The notes: generated by a model not told the origin, from the sequence alone. A stretch of DNA of 64,000 nucleotides from Planctomycetaceae bacterium (GCA_018699955.1 JABISG010000131.1:62001-126000); one strand, 5' to 3'. Counted from the stretch's first letter, positions 20,993-30,313 are shown. Made by a program: numbers and translations.

Positions 20993-21373
20993 CCGCTGCT
21001 CTCCTCGCTTTTATTATCCGCAGATGGTCGCCAATCGACAAGTCTTGCTACGCGGTCTCTCTGCGGATACGCATATCCTGCGCCAATCGCCAGTTTAGTC
21101 TTCGGAAGGTTGACGTTGCCGGTCCAGCACCAGGAACCCGCCCTGTTCCGGCACAAACTGCCGGTCGATTTCTAAACTTGGAGCAAGTCCGATTGTTCGG
21201 GCCAACTCAACTTTGCATTCTTTACACAGCGTTGAACGTTGTCACAAATGGTAAGCCCGATCTAACGCTGTCATAGCAGCAGTTGCGACCGGCCAAAGTC
21301 AGGCATAGAATGGCGGCAGACGCTTCACAAACAAAATCGCAATCGGCACTGCCCAGCGCGCCTTGGAATCAAA
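20993..21373. other. Divergent intergenic region, no feature recognised
   Basis: This 381-base gap separates the minus-strand SHOCT protein from a plus-strand hypothetical gene, so it should hold both promoters. No clear -35/-10 pair, repeat or RNA gene was identified. Confidence 0.35.
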
Positions 21374-21856
21374 ATGGATTTCGACAAACGACTCGAAAAA
21401 GCGATCGACCGTGGCCGCCAGACGCGCGCGGCCCAGGGGCAGAAGCAAGCCAGCGATGCAATGAGCATCGAGGATCTGAAAAACCTCCACTCCAAGTGTC
21501 GGCTTGATCTTTCCGAGCACATTGAGACTTGCCTGAGACAGTTGTCCGACCACTTCCCCGGGTTTCAGTTTCAGTCGGTCGTGAGTGAAGAGGGTTGGGG
21601 AGCAAAAATCAGCCGCGACGATTTCGTGGGCGGTCGTGGAGATGTCAAGAGTCTCTACAGCCGCACCGAAATGCTGATTCGCCCGTTCAGTTCGACGCAC
21701 ATCATCGAATTGGCCGCCAAAGCAACCGTCCGCAACAAAGAGATTTTCAACCGATCACATTTCCAGTTTCTCAATCAGGTTGACGTCGATTCGTTCAGAG
21801 AATTGATCGACCTGTGGGCTCTCGAATACGCCGAGCAATTCGCCGCCAGAATGTAA
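21374..21856 (+). CDS. Hypothetical cytosolic protein
   Basis: This 160-residue protein starts MDFDKRLEKAIDRGRQTR. It has a basic, helical N-terminus and a mixed alpha/beta body with a strand-rich middle (FQFQSVVSEEGWGAKISRDD). No signal peptide, membrane helix or catalytic motif is visible. Protein-like composition and a normal gap of 40 bases to the aldolase gene support it as real. I do not recognise the family. Confidence 0.7.
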   Translation: MDFDKRLEKAIDRGRQTRAAQGQKQASDAMSIEDLKNLHSKCRLDLSEHIETCLRQLSDHFPGFQFQSVVSEEGWGAKISRDDFVGGRGDVKSLYSRTEMLIRPFSSTHIIELAAKATVRNKEIFNRSHFQFLNQVDVDSFRELIDLWALEYAEQFAARM

Positions 21857-21896
21857 TCTCCGGCAAGCGCACCGTTTTAAGGAAGCAATTGACAAC

Positions 21897-22547
21897 ATGA
21901 GTCGGCAAGCAGACACCCAACGGGTTTTAGACAGTGGCATTGTTGCCATCATTCGCGCTCCATCCAGCGAGCAATTGGTCGCGGTTGCCCGAACGCTGTA
22001 CGAAGCGGGCATCGACGTGCAGGAAGTGACGCTGACCGTACCCGGCGCACTCGATGTGATTTCTGCGGTTCGCCGGGAACTGGGTGATCGCGTGCTATTG
22101 GGAGCCGGTACCGTGCTGGATACCGAAACCGCCCGCGCTGCGATGTTGGCCGGCGCCGAGTTCATTGTTTCTCCCACCGTTAACGTCGATGTCATCCGCA
22201 TGTGTCGCCGATACGACAAACTCATCATGCCGGGCGCGTTCACGCCGACCGAAGTTCTGACCGCTTGGGAAGCAGGGGCCGACTTCGTCAAGATATTCCC
22301 TGCAGACATCGGCGGCCCCGGTCACCTGAAAGCCTTGCGTGGACCGTTGCCGCAGATCCGCCTGCTGCCAACCGGGGGAGTCGATTTGGATACGCTGCGC
22401 GGATTCGTCGAAGCGGGCGCATCGGCCGTCGGGCTGGGTAGCGCACTGGTGGAGAAACAGGCCGTCCTCGATGGCGACATGAACCGCATCGGCGAACTGG
22501 CGTCGCAATATGTCGCGCTAATGAAAGAAGTCCGCGCAAGCCTCTAA
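21897..22547 (+). CDS. eda: KDPG/KHG aldolase
   Basis: This 216-residue class I aldolase cleaves 2-keto-3-deoxy-6-phosphogluconate to pyruvate and glyceraldehyde 3-phosphate in the Entner-Doudoroff pathway, and may also act on 4-hydroxy-2-oxoglutarate. The catalytic glutamate E43 lies in QEVTLTVPG and the Schiff-base lysine K132 in DFVKIFPAD. The phosphate-binding LLPTGGVDLD segment and length are typical. A partner edd gene is not nearby. Confidence 0.95.
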   Translation: MSRQADTQRVLDSGIVAIIRAPSSEQLVAVARTLYEAGIDVQEVTLTVPGALDVISAVRRELGDRVLLGAGTVLDTETARAAMLAGAEFIVSPTVNVDVIRMCRRYDKLIMPGAFTPTEVLTAWEAGADFVKIFPADIGGPGHLKALRGPLPQIRLLPTGGVDLDTLRGFVEAGASAVGLGSALVEKQAVLDGDMNRIGELASQYVALMKEVRASL

Positions 22548-22592
22548 TCCAACATCCGCCGCTTGCGGTTTCGCATCGCCCCAGCTTCGCGA

Positions 22593-23339
22593 TCACTCGG
22601 AGGGCTTTTCCGCCTCGGCTTCCTTCTCTGCGCTGTCTTTCTCTGCGGGCAATCCCAGCGCTTCGCGTATCGCCGCTTCGATGTCGTGGTGATCGAACGT
22701 GGGGCCTTCTTCGACATTGTCGTCGTTGTTGAACGTCTTGACGAGTTTGCCCTCGCGGTCGTAAATCCGGTACTCCGGCAGAGAGGTCAACTCGAAGGCA
22801 TCAAAGGTTGCTTCGTAATCCTTGCTGCTTGTGAGGTTCTCAATCAAGGTCGCGTCCGTTTTCTTCAAGAACTCCAGCGCTTGTTTGGCTCCGTTTTCCT
22901 CATCAAACTCAATCGAATAGGAAACGACGCGAAGTCCCTGCTCCCGGTATTTGCGGCTCAATTCCACTGTGTGTGGGAACCCCTTCATACACTCGGCACA
23001 CCACGAACCCCAGAAATCAACCAGCACGACTTTGCCGACGCTTTCTTTCAGCACGGAGTCGTAGCCGGCCTTGTCGGTCGAACGGAGTGAGATTTCCCAG
23101 TCGACCGATTTCTCCTTCGGCTTAATCCCGACGGCCGGTTGCTCTGAGTTTTCCCACTCCGCTGCTTTCGTTTCCGGCTCAGTCCCATCGACTTGCGAAT
23201 CGCTTTCGTCGGCGGTGACCGAAGGCGTCGTCGAGTCTGTCGCAGTTTCGCCGGAATCGCTGCCACCACAGCCGACGAGTAGCATGGCGGAACACGAAAA
23301 CGCGATCCACGCAGCAACGGCAAATTTGCGATCCATCAT
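22593..23339 (-). CDS. TlpA-like thioredoxin-fold lipoprotein
   Basis: This 248-residue protein has a lipoprotein signal with lipobox LLVGC (lipidated C24), a low-complexity Ser/Thr/Asp/Glu linker, and a thioredoxin domain (about 90-225). Its active-site motif is WCAEC (C114, C117), preceded by VVLVDFWGSW. Such proteins are anchored outside the cytoplasmic membrane and reduce or oxidise disulfides. A Glu/Lys/Ala-rich tail follows. A second exported thioredoxin-fold gene lies upstream on the same strand, 50 bases away, so the two may form an operon. Confidence 0.88.
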   Translation of the reverse strand: MMDRKFAVAAWIAFSCSAMLLVGCGGSDSGETATDSTTPSVTADESDSQVDGTEPETKAAEWENSEQPAVGIKPKEKSVDWEISLRSTDKAGYDSVLKESVGKVVLVDFWGSWCAECMKGFPHTVELSRKYREQGLRVVSYSIEFDEENGAKQALEFLKKTDATLIENLTSSKDYEATFDAFELTSLPEYRIYDREGKLVKTFNNDDNVEEGPTFDHHDIEAAIREALGLPAEKDSAEKEAEAEKPSE

Positions 23340-23389
23340 TCGTCACGTTCCTTCAGAGAATGTTTCAGGTTCCGGCAAGTCAACGGATT

Positions 23390-24010
23390 CTAATTCGATC
23401 CCGGTTCGTACCCAATGCTGCAACCGATCTGGCGAGTCTCGGTGACTTCGACTTTCTTGCCGTCCAACGTGGCATCGACGGCCTCGCGAACGTAGTTGTT
23501 CTTGATCTTTCTGGGATTCAGCGAGTCGTCAAACTTTCCCATGTAGACAATTTTGCGATCCTTGCCAAGTACGAATATTTGCGGCGTCACAGTCGCACCA
23601 AACGCCCGGGCCGATTCCTGGCTGGAGTCGTGCAGGTAGTCGAAGTTGAAACCGCTTTTTAACGCCCGCTCTCTCATCTTGTCCAACTTATTGTCGTCGT
23701 CGTTGTTTACGTTGATGGCGACGAACTCGACTCCCTTGTCCCTATAGTCCTTGGTGAACTTCACAAAGCGATCGTTGTAGCCCGCGGCGACGGGGCAGGT
23801 ATTGCAGGTGAAGCAGAGTACGAGCACCTTGGCCTTGGCGTAATCACCGATGCTGTGACTTTTTTCGTCGATACCGGTAATCGCCTCGAAGCCCGGCGCT
23901 TTATCGCCGACACTGAGTTTCTTGTTATACTTGCCGGCAAAGCTGGTGTGGGCAAACGACAAACCGACAAACGCCATCAGACAGGAAGAGATTGCGATAC
24001 GTCGATACAT
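23390..24010 (-). CDS. Exported AhpC/TSA-type redoxin
   Basis: This 206-residue protein has a signal peptide (MYRRIAISSCLMAFVGLSFA, cleavage near residue 25). The redoxin fold contains GDKAPGFEA and a CxxC motif CNTC at C69/C72 in LVLCFTCNTCPVA, and a cis-proline TPQIFVLG further on. The family includes thiol peroxidases and thiol-disulfide oxidoreductases. A CNTCP motif is common in an exported planctomycete and Bacteroidetes-type subfamily. The reaction is not established. Confidence 0.85.
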   Translation of the reverse strand: MYRRIAISSCLMAFVGLSFAHTSFAGKYNKKLSVGDKAPGFEAITGIDEKSHSIGDYAKAKVLVLCFTCNTCPVAAGYNDRFVKFTKDYRDKGVEFVAINVNNDDDNKLDKMRERALKSGFNFDYLHDSSQESARAFGATVTPQIFVLGKDRKIVYMGKFDDSLNPRKIKNNYVREAVDATLDGKKVEVTETRQIGCSIGYEPGSN

Positions 24011-24180
24011 GCTGTTGTTCCTCAGATAACGGAGTGTTGCTCACTGCGCGTGCAAGCGGATCGTCTCATTACGATAACAGACCTCTCGGGCGGGGTTCAA
24101 TACAGGATGGAATCTCAATCATAAGGCGGGTACGAACTGCAGTCTGTGCGACGTCGAACAGTTCGGCATCGATAGTGAGT

Positions 24181-24253
24181 ACCAGCCCGCAGCGCAAGCA
24201 AGGGGTTTTCGGACATAATCAGCGTAAACGCCTTGCTTGCGCTGCGGGCTGGT
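24181..24253. repeat. Long dispersed palindrome, copy 1 of the cagcccgcagcgcaag family
   Basis: The 23-base arm at 24181-24203 (beginning accagcccgcagcgcaagca) is mirrored perfectly at 24231-24253, with a 27-base loop. The same 23-base left arm recurs at 43315. Between the redoxin start and the cysteine-desulfurase-like gene's 3' end it does not belong to a gene. The structure could act on RNA or be a non-autonomous mobile palindrome. Confidence 0.85.
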
Positions 24254-24292
24254 TTTGCGCGATCCAAACTAACGTCTGGCGTATCTACTAAA

Positions 24293-25468
24293 TCACACCG
24301 CGCCGGCAAGTTCCGCCAACCCGGTCACCGCAGCATCAATCTCATTCGCTGTTGTAAATGGGCCGACACTAAGCCGCACCGTACCTCCCGCCTCAAACGT
24401 GCGAAGGGCGCGATGTGCGCCGGGGGCGCAATGTAGACCGGCTCGGGTTTGAATTCCAAAACTCTCATCGAGTATCGAAGCCAGCACCTGCGGCTCGAAG
24501 CCGGGAATGGTAACACTAACAACGCCGACCTGTTTTTCGGCATCGCAGGGTCCATGAATTGTCAGCTGTTCGATTCTCGCCAAGCCATCCAGCAAACGGC
24601 TCGTCAATTCCCGTTCGTGTGCACGAATCGACTCGACGCCGCGTTCTTGAATCCATGCCAGCGCAGCTTCCAGCCCACATAATCCCGGCGCGTTGTGGTT
24701 GCCCGATTCGTATTTGTCCGGCAGCAGATCGGGTTGGCGGTCGTCTTCGCTATTCGAGCCGGTCCCTCCCTGCCGCACGCTTTGAAGTTGCTGTTCCACA
24801 CCGGGGCGAACGTAAAGCAGTCCGGTTCCCAGCGGTCCCAGCAATCCCTTGTGACCGGGGCAGGCCAGCAGATCGACCGGCAGGTTTTTCAGGTCGATGG
24901 GCAAATGCCCGGCCGACTGTGCGGCATCGACGAGACAGAGGACGCCCGCTTCGCGGGCGATTGCGGCGATTTCGGCAATCGGCTGGATGGTTCCGGTAAC
25001 GTTCGAGGCGTGAGTGATCGCCACCAGTTTTGTATTCGGTCGCAGCGCGTCTCGGACGGTCGTCGGATCGATGAGGCCCGTCCGATCGGCAGACACGAAG
25101 GTTGTTTCGACACCGAGCCGACGACTTAACTCCCGCAGTGGGCGCAACACCGAATTGTGTTCGATGTCCGAGGTGACGACATGATCGCCCGCGTTCACCA
25201 ACCCATGCAACGCCAAATTGAGGCTGTCGGTTCCGTTGAATGTGAAAACAATGCGGTCCCAACTTTCGGCCCCCAACAAATCGGCGGCATGTTTGCGGCA
25301 ACGATCAACGATGCCCTGCACCTCACCCGCCTGCCGATAAGCCCCTCGCCCAACGGCAACGCCGAGATTCCGATTGTAATCGTCAACCGCGTCGTACACC
25401 GCCGCCGGCTTCGGCCAACTGGTGGCGGCGTTGTCGAGATAAATGCGCGGCGTGGAGGATTCAGGCAT
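24293..25468 (-). CDS. Cysteine-desulfurase-like class V aminotransferase
   Basis: This 391-residue PLP enzyme has the fold-type I layout. The cofactor lysine is K207 in ACPGHKGLLGP, PLP contacts include ITHASNVTG and DAAQSAGH, and a C-terminal cysteine C347 lies in TRAGLHCAPGAH at the position of the persulfide cysteine of this subfamily. It should remove sulfur from cysteine, but selenocysteine lyase or related activity is possible. It lies directly after moaA on the same strand with a 25-base gap. That suggests it supplies sulfur for molybdopterin (thiolation of MoaD) rather than Fe-S clusters. Confidence 0.85.
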   Translation of the reverse strand: MPESSTPRIYLDNAATSWPKPAAVYDAVDDYNRNLGVAVGRGAYRQAGEVQGIVDRCRKHAADLLGAESWDRIVFTFNGTDSLNLALHGLVNAGDHVVTSDIEHNSVLRPLRELSRRLGVETTFVSADRTGLIDPTTVRDALRPNTKLVAITHASNVTGTIQPIAEIAAIAREAGVLCLVDAAQSAGHLPIDLKNLPVDLLACPGHKGLLGPLGTGLLYVRPGVEQQLQSVRQGGTGSNSEDDRQPDLLPDKYESGNHNAPGLCGLEAALAWIQERGVESIRAHERELTSRLLDGLARIEQLTIHGPCDAEKQVGVVSVTIPGFEPQVLASILDESFGIQTRAGLHCAPGAHRALRTFEAGGTVRLSVGPFTTANEIDAAVTGLAELAGAV

Positions 25469-25493
25469 GAGCGGCGGAGGCTAATTCTTTCGG

Positions 25494-26489
25494 TTACCCA
25501 CCAATCGAATACATCGGTCGGTCTGGTTGGATAAAGCGAGCGGTGTTGATTTCGTGGCCTTCTTTTTTCGCGGCCACGCTTTCGCGGATGGCGGCAGCGA
25601 TTTCATCGTCACTGCCGCCGTCGCGAATCATGGTCTTCACGTCGGTCTCTTCCAGACTGAACAGGCAATTGCGGAGTTTGCCGTCGGCTGTTAGCCGGAA
25701 CCGGTTGCAGCTTTCGCAGAACGGGCGGCTGACCGATGCGATGAACCCGATGCGTCCGACTCCATCTTCGAACATGAATTCGGTCGCGGGCGCGGTTTTG
25801 TCTTGTTGTCCGACCGGAACCAATGGCATGATCTCGCGGTTGAGCGATTCGATGATCTCGTGGGCGAACAGCACCTTGTCGCGTTCCCAGGCATTGTCGG
25901 CATCGAGAGGCATGAACTCGATGAAGCGGATTTCCGCACCCGTCTCGCGCGCGAAATGTCCGAACGGCACGACTTGGTCTTCAGTCATGCCGCGAATCGT
26001 CACGGCGTTCACCTTAACCGGATCGAAACCGACTTGCTGCGCTGCTTGAATCCCCTCGATCACCTTTTCGTAGCCTTCGCGGCGGGTGATCTCTTTGAAC
26101 CGCACGGGGTCGAGTGCATCGAGGCTGATGTTGATTCGCCTTAGGCCGGCGGCGTAGAGCGCTTCGGCTTGATCGGCCAGCAGGATGCCGTTGGTGGTCA
26201 GGCCGACGTCGAGAATTTCTGGAATGGCGGCAATTTGAGCCACCAGTTTGTCGAGTTCGCGGCGAACCAGCGGTTCACCGCCGGTCAGGCGAACTTTGTT
26301 GACGCCCAGTTTTGTTGCCACACGCACAAACCGCTCGATTTCTTCGAAGCTGAGCAGCGCGCTACGTTTCATGAAGACGACATCGTCGGCCGGCATGCAG
26401 TAGAAGCAGCGAATGTTACAGCGGTCGGTCACGCTGATCCGCAGGTTGTTATGCACACGGCCGAATGAGTCGATGAGTTGTTCCGTCAT
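25494..26489 (-). CDS. moaA: GTP 3',8-cyclase MoaA
   Basis: This 331-residue radical SAM enzyme converts GTP to the 3',8-cyclo intermediate at the start of molybdenum-cofactor synthesis. The N-terminal cluster motif is C24-C28-C31 in TDRCNIRCFYCMP. The SAM-binding LTGGEPLVR and the C-terminal cluster motif CESCNRFRLTADGKLRNC are present, and the protein ends in Gly-Gly as in other MoaA proteins. A moaC gene is not in the cluster. It is transcribed with moaE and moaD upstream. Confidence 0.96.
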   Translation of the reverse strand: MTEQLIDSFGRVHNNLRISVTDRCNIRCFYCMPADDVVFMKRSALLSFEEIERFVRVATKLGVNKVRLTGGEPLVRRELDKLVAQIAAIPEILDVGLTTNGILLADQAEALYAAGLRRINISLDALDPVRFKEITRREGYEKVIEGIQAAQQVGFDPVKVNAVTIRGMTEDQVVPFGHFARETGAEIRFIEFMPLDADNAWERDKVLFAHEIIESLNREIMPLVPVGQQDKTAPATEFMFEDGVGRIGFIASVSRPFCESCNRFRLTADGKLRNCLFSLEETDVKTMIRDGGSDDEIAAAIRESVAAKKEGHEINTARFIQPDRPMYSIGG

Positions 26490-26538
26490 GGGATCTTACC
26501 ACGATGTTTTTGCGATGTTCGTTTAAATTTGGATCGGT

Positions 26539-26559
26539 CTGCGATGCGTTGCATCGCAG
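26539..26559. repeat. Small hairpin between moaE and moaA
   Basis: The arms ctgcgatgc (26539-26547) and gcatcgcag (26551-26559) pair perfectly around gtt. The hairpin sits immediately after the moaE stop. Its core is close to the palindrome at 612-636. It could stop or tune read-through into moaA, but there is no T-tract. Confidence 0.5.
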
Positions 26560-26982
26560 CTAGGGTGTGTCTGTTCCCGGATGAACCCATTCGGTTGTTC
26601 CGTCGGACCAGTTTTCTTTCTTCCAGATGGGAACGGTCACTTTCAATTCGTCGATCAGGAACCGGCCCGCGTCGAATGCATCCTTGCGGTGCGGACAGCT
26701 GACGGCAACCGCGACGCTGATCTCCCCCAGTTCTAATTTTCCCAGCCGATGAGCAATCGCGACCTGGGTGACCGGCCACTGCGATCTGGCAGCCGCTTCC
26801 AACTCGGTCAGTTTTGCCTCGGCCATCTCGGGATAGCCTTCATAATCGAGCGCGACAGTTTGCCGCCCATTGGTCATTTCGCGGACCGTACCCAGAAACA
26901 GCACAACCGCTCCGGCCAAATCGGAGCGCACCGATTCGGTGAGTGCCTGATAGTCGATAATTTCGCGGGTGAGTTGGATCAT
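26560..26982 (-). CDS. moaE: Molybdopterin synthase catalytic subunit MoaE
   Basis: This 140-residue protein is the large subunit of molybdopterin synthase, which transfers two sulfurs from thiocarboxylated MoaD to precursor Z. Typical segments are LDYEGYPEMAEAKL, HRLGKLELGE and SCPHRKDAFDAG. The active-site lysines lie in VPIWKKENWSDG. It follows moaD directly. Confidence 0.95.
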   Translation of the reverse strand: MIQLTREIIDYQALTESVRSDLAGAVVLFLGTVREMTNGRQTVALDYEGYPEMAEAKLTELEAAARSQWPVTQVAIAHRLGKLELGEISVAVAVSCPHRKDAFDAGRFLIDELKVTVPIWKKENWSDGTTEWVHPGTDTP

Positions 26983-26989
26983 AGTCGAA

Positions 26990-27238
26990 TTACCCTCCGC
27001 TAACCGGGGGGAAACAGGCGATCTCCTGCGTAGAATCGATCAGCGTGTCGTCGGTTGCGTAGTCGGTTCCCATGGCCACGTGCAGGCTGGGCAACAGGGG
27101 AAGCAGTTGCGGCATCGCCTCGCCCAGCGCGGTGCGCAGGTCCGAAACCCTGGCCTTTTCCGGCAAGTCAATTTCAACAGCTTCGGCACCGGCCAAATCG
27201 CGGGCCCGGGCGAACATTTTTACTTCGAGTTTCATCAC
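26990..27238 (-). CDS. moaD: Molybdopterin synthase sulfur carrier MoaD
   Basis: This 82-residue ubiquitin-like protein ends in Gly-Gly (PPVSGG), the residue that is adenylated and thiocarboxylated. Beta-grasp segments such as MKLEVKMFARARDL and EIACFPPVSGG are typical. It starts 20 bases after the large FAD/Fe-S gene and ends 7 bases before moaE, so all three are probably co-transcribed. Confidence 0.92.
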   Translation of the reverse strand: MMKLEVKMFARARDLAGAEAVEIDLPEKARVSDLRTALGEAMPQLLPLLPSLHVAMGTDYATDDTLIDSTQEIACFPPVSGG

Positions 27239-27258
27239 GAGTCCGGTTGTTAGTCCGG

Positions 27259-30249
27259 TTACGAAAGAACCAGTTTGAGTTTCGATGGATTCAGTTGCCG
27301 TTCAAGCTCCGGCAGCAGTCCGTAGGATAAAGCTAAAAGTTTCAACGGATGCAGGGTTGGTTTGGGGGTGCCTTGCTCCATCTGCATTCGGCAGGTGCTA
27401 CATTCGGTGGTGCCGATGGTGAAGTCGGGCTTTCGCATCTCGCCGACCAGTCCCCAGCCGATTCGCAGCGACGTCCGGAAATTCTGTTTCTTCAGGCCGA
27501 ATGCTCCGGCCATTCCCGAGCAGCCTTCATCGATTGTACGCACGTTGAATTCGGGAATCAAAGAGAGAAGCGTCTGCAGCGGCGACTCGGACGAAATTGC
27601 CTTCAAATGGCAGGGCATGTGGTATCCCGCTTCGATTGGAAGCGGGGCGAAGTCTTTGCGTAATCGGCCCTCTGATTCGAGTCCCTGCAGAAACGCCCCC
27701 GCTTCGATTGTCTGGTTCGCAATCTGTTCGACGTCGGGATGATCGAGCAGCATCGAGTATTCTTGCTTCAGGCAGAGGGCGGCCGACGGTTCGGTGCAGA
27801 CGATTTGAAATCCCTCGCGGGCCAGTTCTCCCAGCTCGCGCACATTCTGCTCGGCGACCGCACGTGCTGCTTCAATGTCACCGGCCGAGATCAGCGACAT
27901 ACCGGAAACGGTCTGCGCGGGCGGAACGTGAACCGGAATCCCGTTGTGCCGGAGAATGGCGACAAACGCCCGGGCCAGTTGCGGATCGTGGTAATTGGCA
28001 AAGTAGTCGACGAAATAGACAATCGGCCGCGGCGAGGTTTCCGGCTTGGGTTTTCGCGTGGCCGACCCGCTGAGCGAACGCAAAAACGTGCGTCGGGCAA
28101 ATTTCGGCAACTTTCGCTGCCGTGCGATCCCGAACAGTTTCTCCATTACCCAACGGACGGTCGGGTTATCTAACGCCCAGTTCGACACGGGCGAAACAGT
28201 GCATCCCAATGCGGCAACGTACTGTGCACGGGAAAGCAACCAATCGTTTCGGCCCAGTCCGTTGGCCGCCACATGTGCGGCGCGGGTTTCGATGACCATG
28301 TGTGGGATATCGACGTTCGTCGGGCATTCGAGTTGGCATTGCTTGCAGTTGAAACAGAGGTCGGCCAGCCGCTTCATATCGGGCGATGCAAGCCGCTGCG
28401 GATCAAGACGATCACCGACCCAGTCGCGCACAATGTTCGCTTTCGCGCGGGGACTGGCTTCTTCAATTTGGTCGATACGGAAAAACGGACACATTCGCGA
28501 CAGCGACGATTGCGTCTTGCAGGTTCCGCATCCATTACAAGAGACTGCGGCGTCGGTCAGTTGTTGCGGTTTCCATTGCAATTGGAGATCGACGACGTTG
28601 GGCGACGGATCGGCCGGCGGTCGCAAGTTGCGGACGGTCACATGCTGGTCATCGCTAACAATCTTGCCGGGGTTCATCAGGTTTTGCGGATCGAAAATCT
28701 CCTTGACCTGCTGAAAGACCTTGTACAACGGGCCGTATTGCGAACGGACAAACGCCGTCCGCGATAGCCCGTCGCCATGTTCGCCGCTCATCGTTCCACC
28801 GACCGAGAACACAACCTGATACAGGTCGCGTGCGATCGATTCGAGTTGCTGAGAATCTCTTGGAGCCGGGCTTGGCAGAAACGGCCGCAAATGGAGTTGG
28901 CCCGACGCCGCGTGGGCATACAGCGAGGCGGTGACGTGATGCCGTTGAAACACTTTTTGTGCACGGAGTAGAAAATCGTGCAATGCCGCGACGGGGACGG
29001 CAATGTCTTCGACGAACGGCAGCGGCCGGGTTTGTCCTTTCAGCCGGCTTAGCAGCGGCACGACCTTTGTTGGCAACGACCACAGAAACTCAACATCATC
29101 CAACGTGTACGCCTCACAGGCAACAACCGCCCGCAGGTTGACGTTGTGGACGGCATCAATCACTTGCCGGATGCGGTCGCGCACTTCGTGATCGCTGTTG
29201 CCGGGCTGTTCGACCAACAGTGCCGCCTCGGCCGACGGTGAGATCAACTGTGCAAATCGGCTGTCTGCCTCACGCGCCAGCGACAGCAACCGACGGTCGA
29301 GCAAATCGCACGCGCTGGGTTGTTCGCTCAAGATCGACTGCACGGTTTGAATGGCCGCTTCCAATTGACCAAACAACAACAACACAACGCCGCGATGTCG
29401 TGGCAAGGGGGCGGTGTGAAGCGTGGCCGAGGTGAACAACCCCAGCGTCCCTTCCGAGCCGACCAGCAGCCGGGGCAAATGCAGGTGTGTGTCGGAAACG
29501 ACATTCCGCAAATAATAGCCGGAGCAATTCCGTGTTAAGTGCGGTTGCCGTTCGAGAATTGTGGCTGCATTGTCCGTCAGCAAGTTAGACAGCCGACTGA
29601 CAACGGTTCGTTTGATGATCGACTCCGGAACGTTGTTTCCGACTGCAAGCATTTCCGGCCAGGAAAAACTGGAATGCTCGACGGGAAGCGGCGTGTTGAG
29701 ATTGGCCAACGATTCGTTTCGCGCATCGAGCCGATGCCCGCCGGCCAGTATCATCTCGATCTGCTGCACGTGGTCGCGGGCCGACCCGATACGGATGGAA
29801 CGCGAACCAGCCGCATCGACGGCCAGCATTCCGCCAACCGTAGTGACCGCCGAGTTGGACGGATCGGGTGGAAAATATCGGCCGTGTTGCTTCAAGACGC
29901 GATTCAACTGATCGCGAACGACGCCGGCTTGCACACGGACCGTGTCAGAGTCAATCGCTTCGATCCGCTGCATATGCCGCGAAAAATCGACAATCAGCCC
30001 TTCGCCCAGCGCACCGCCGGCAAGACCGGTCCCCGCGCCACGGGGTACGAGCGGCATGCCGTTCTCACCGGCGTAACGGGCCAGCACCGCCACATCGTCC
30101 TGGTCTTTGGGATAGGCAACGCCCAGCGGAGCGACTTCGTACAGGCTGGCATCGCAGCTGTACATGGAAACGGTCAACGGATCACAGCGGAGCTCTCCCC
30201 TGAACAACCCCGAAAGGTCTTCCGTAATTCGTTGCCGCAATTCATCCAC
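27259..30249 (-). CDS. Large FAD-binding dehydrogenase fused to Fe-S oxidoreductase
   Basis: This 996-residue fusion has an N-terminal FAD-binding PCMH/GlcD-type domain (about 35-225, VPRGAGTGLAGGALGEG), a C-terminal FAD-oxidase domain with SGEHGDGLSRTAF, and two four-cysteine cluster motifs (CNGCGTCKTQSSLSRMC and CFNCKQCQLECP). C-terminal CCG-type Fe-S oxidoreductase segments follow. Relatives oxidise D-2-hydroxyacids (D-lactate, glycolate, D-2-hydroxyglutarate) and pass electrons to a carrier. The substrate cannot be told here. It heads the molybdopterin genes. Nothing in its motifs requires molybdenum, so the shared operon may be regulatory. Confidence 0.88.
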   Translation of the reverse strand: MDELRQRITEDLSGLFRGELRCDPLTVSMYSCDASLYEVAPLGVAYPKDQDDVAVLARYAGENGMPLVPRGAGTGLAGGALGEGLIVDFSRHMQRIEAIDSDTVRVQAGVVRDQLNRVLKQHGRYFPPDPSNSAVTTVGGMLAVDAAGSRSIRIGSARDHVQQIEMILAGGHRLDARNESLANLNTPLPVEHSSFSWPEMLAVGNNVPESIIKRTVVSRLSNLLTDNAATILERQPHLTRNCSGYYLRNVVSDTHLHLPRLLVGSEGTLGLFTSATLHTAPLPRHRGVVLLLFGQLEAAIQTVQSILSEQPSACDLLDRRLLSLAREADSRFAQLISPSAEAALLVEQPGNSDHEVRDRIRQVIDAVHNVNLRAVVACEAYTLDDVEFLWSLPTKVVPLLSRLKGQTRPLPFVEDIAVPVAALHDFLLRAQKVFQRHHVTASLYAHAASGQLHLRPFLPSPAPRDSQQLESIARDLYQVVFSVGGTMSGEHGDGLSRTAFVRSQYGPLYKVFQQVKEIFDPQNLMNPGKIVSDDQHVTVRNLRPPADPSPNVVDLQLQWKPQQLTDAAVSCNGCGTCKTQSSLSRMCPFFRIDQIEEASPRAKANIVRDWVGDRLDPQRLASPDMKRLADLCFNCKQCQLECPTNVDIPHMVIETRAAHVAANGLGRNDWLLSRAQYVAALGCTVSPVSNWALDNPTVRWVMEKLFGIARQRKLPKFARRTFLRSLSGSATRKPKPETSPRPIVYFVDYFANYHDPQLARAFVAILRHNGIPVHVPPAQTVSGMSLISAGDIEAARAVAEQNVRELGELAREGFQIVCTEPSAALCLKQEYSMLLDHPDVEQIANQTIEAGAFLQGLESEGRLRKDFAPLPIEAGYHMPCHLKAISSESPLQTLLSLIPEFNVRTIDEGCSGMAGAFGLKKQNFRTSLRIGWGLVGEMRKPDFTIGTTECSTCRMQMEQGTPKPTLHPLKLLALSYGLLPELERQLNPSKLKLVLS

Positions 30250-30313
30250 AATTCACCGTCGTGGTCCAGGCAAGGGCATTGCCCTTGAAATCCGAATGCC
30301 GAAATCCGCACCC

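Noticed and set aside
26539-26559. The moaE-moaA hairpin as an intrinsic terminator
   Set aside because: It lacks a T-run and lies inside a probable operon, so it is listed as a repeat instead.
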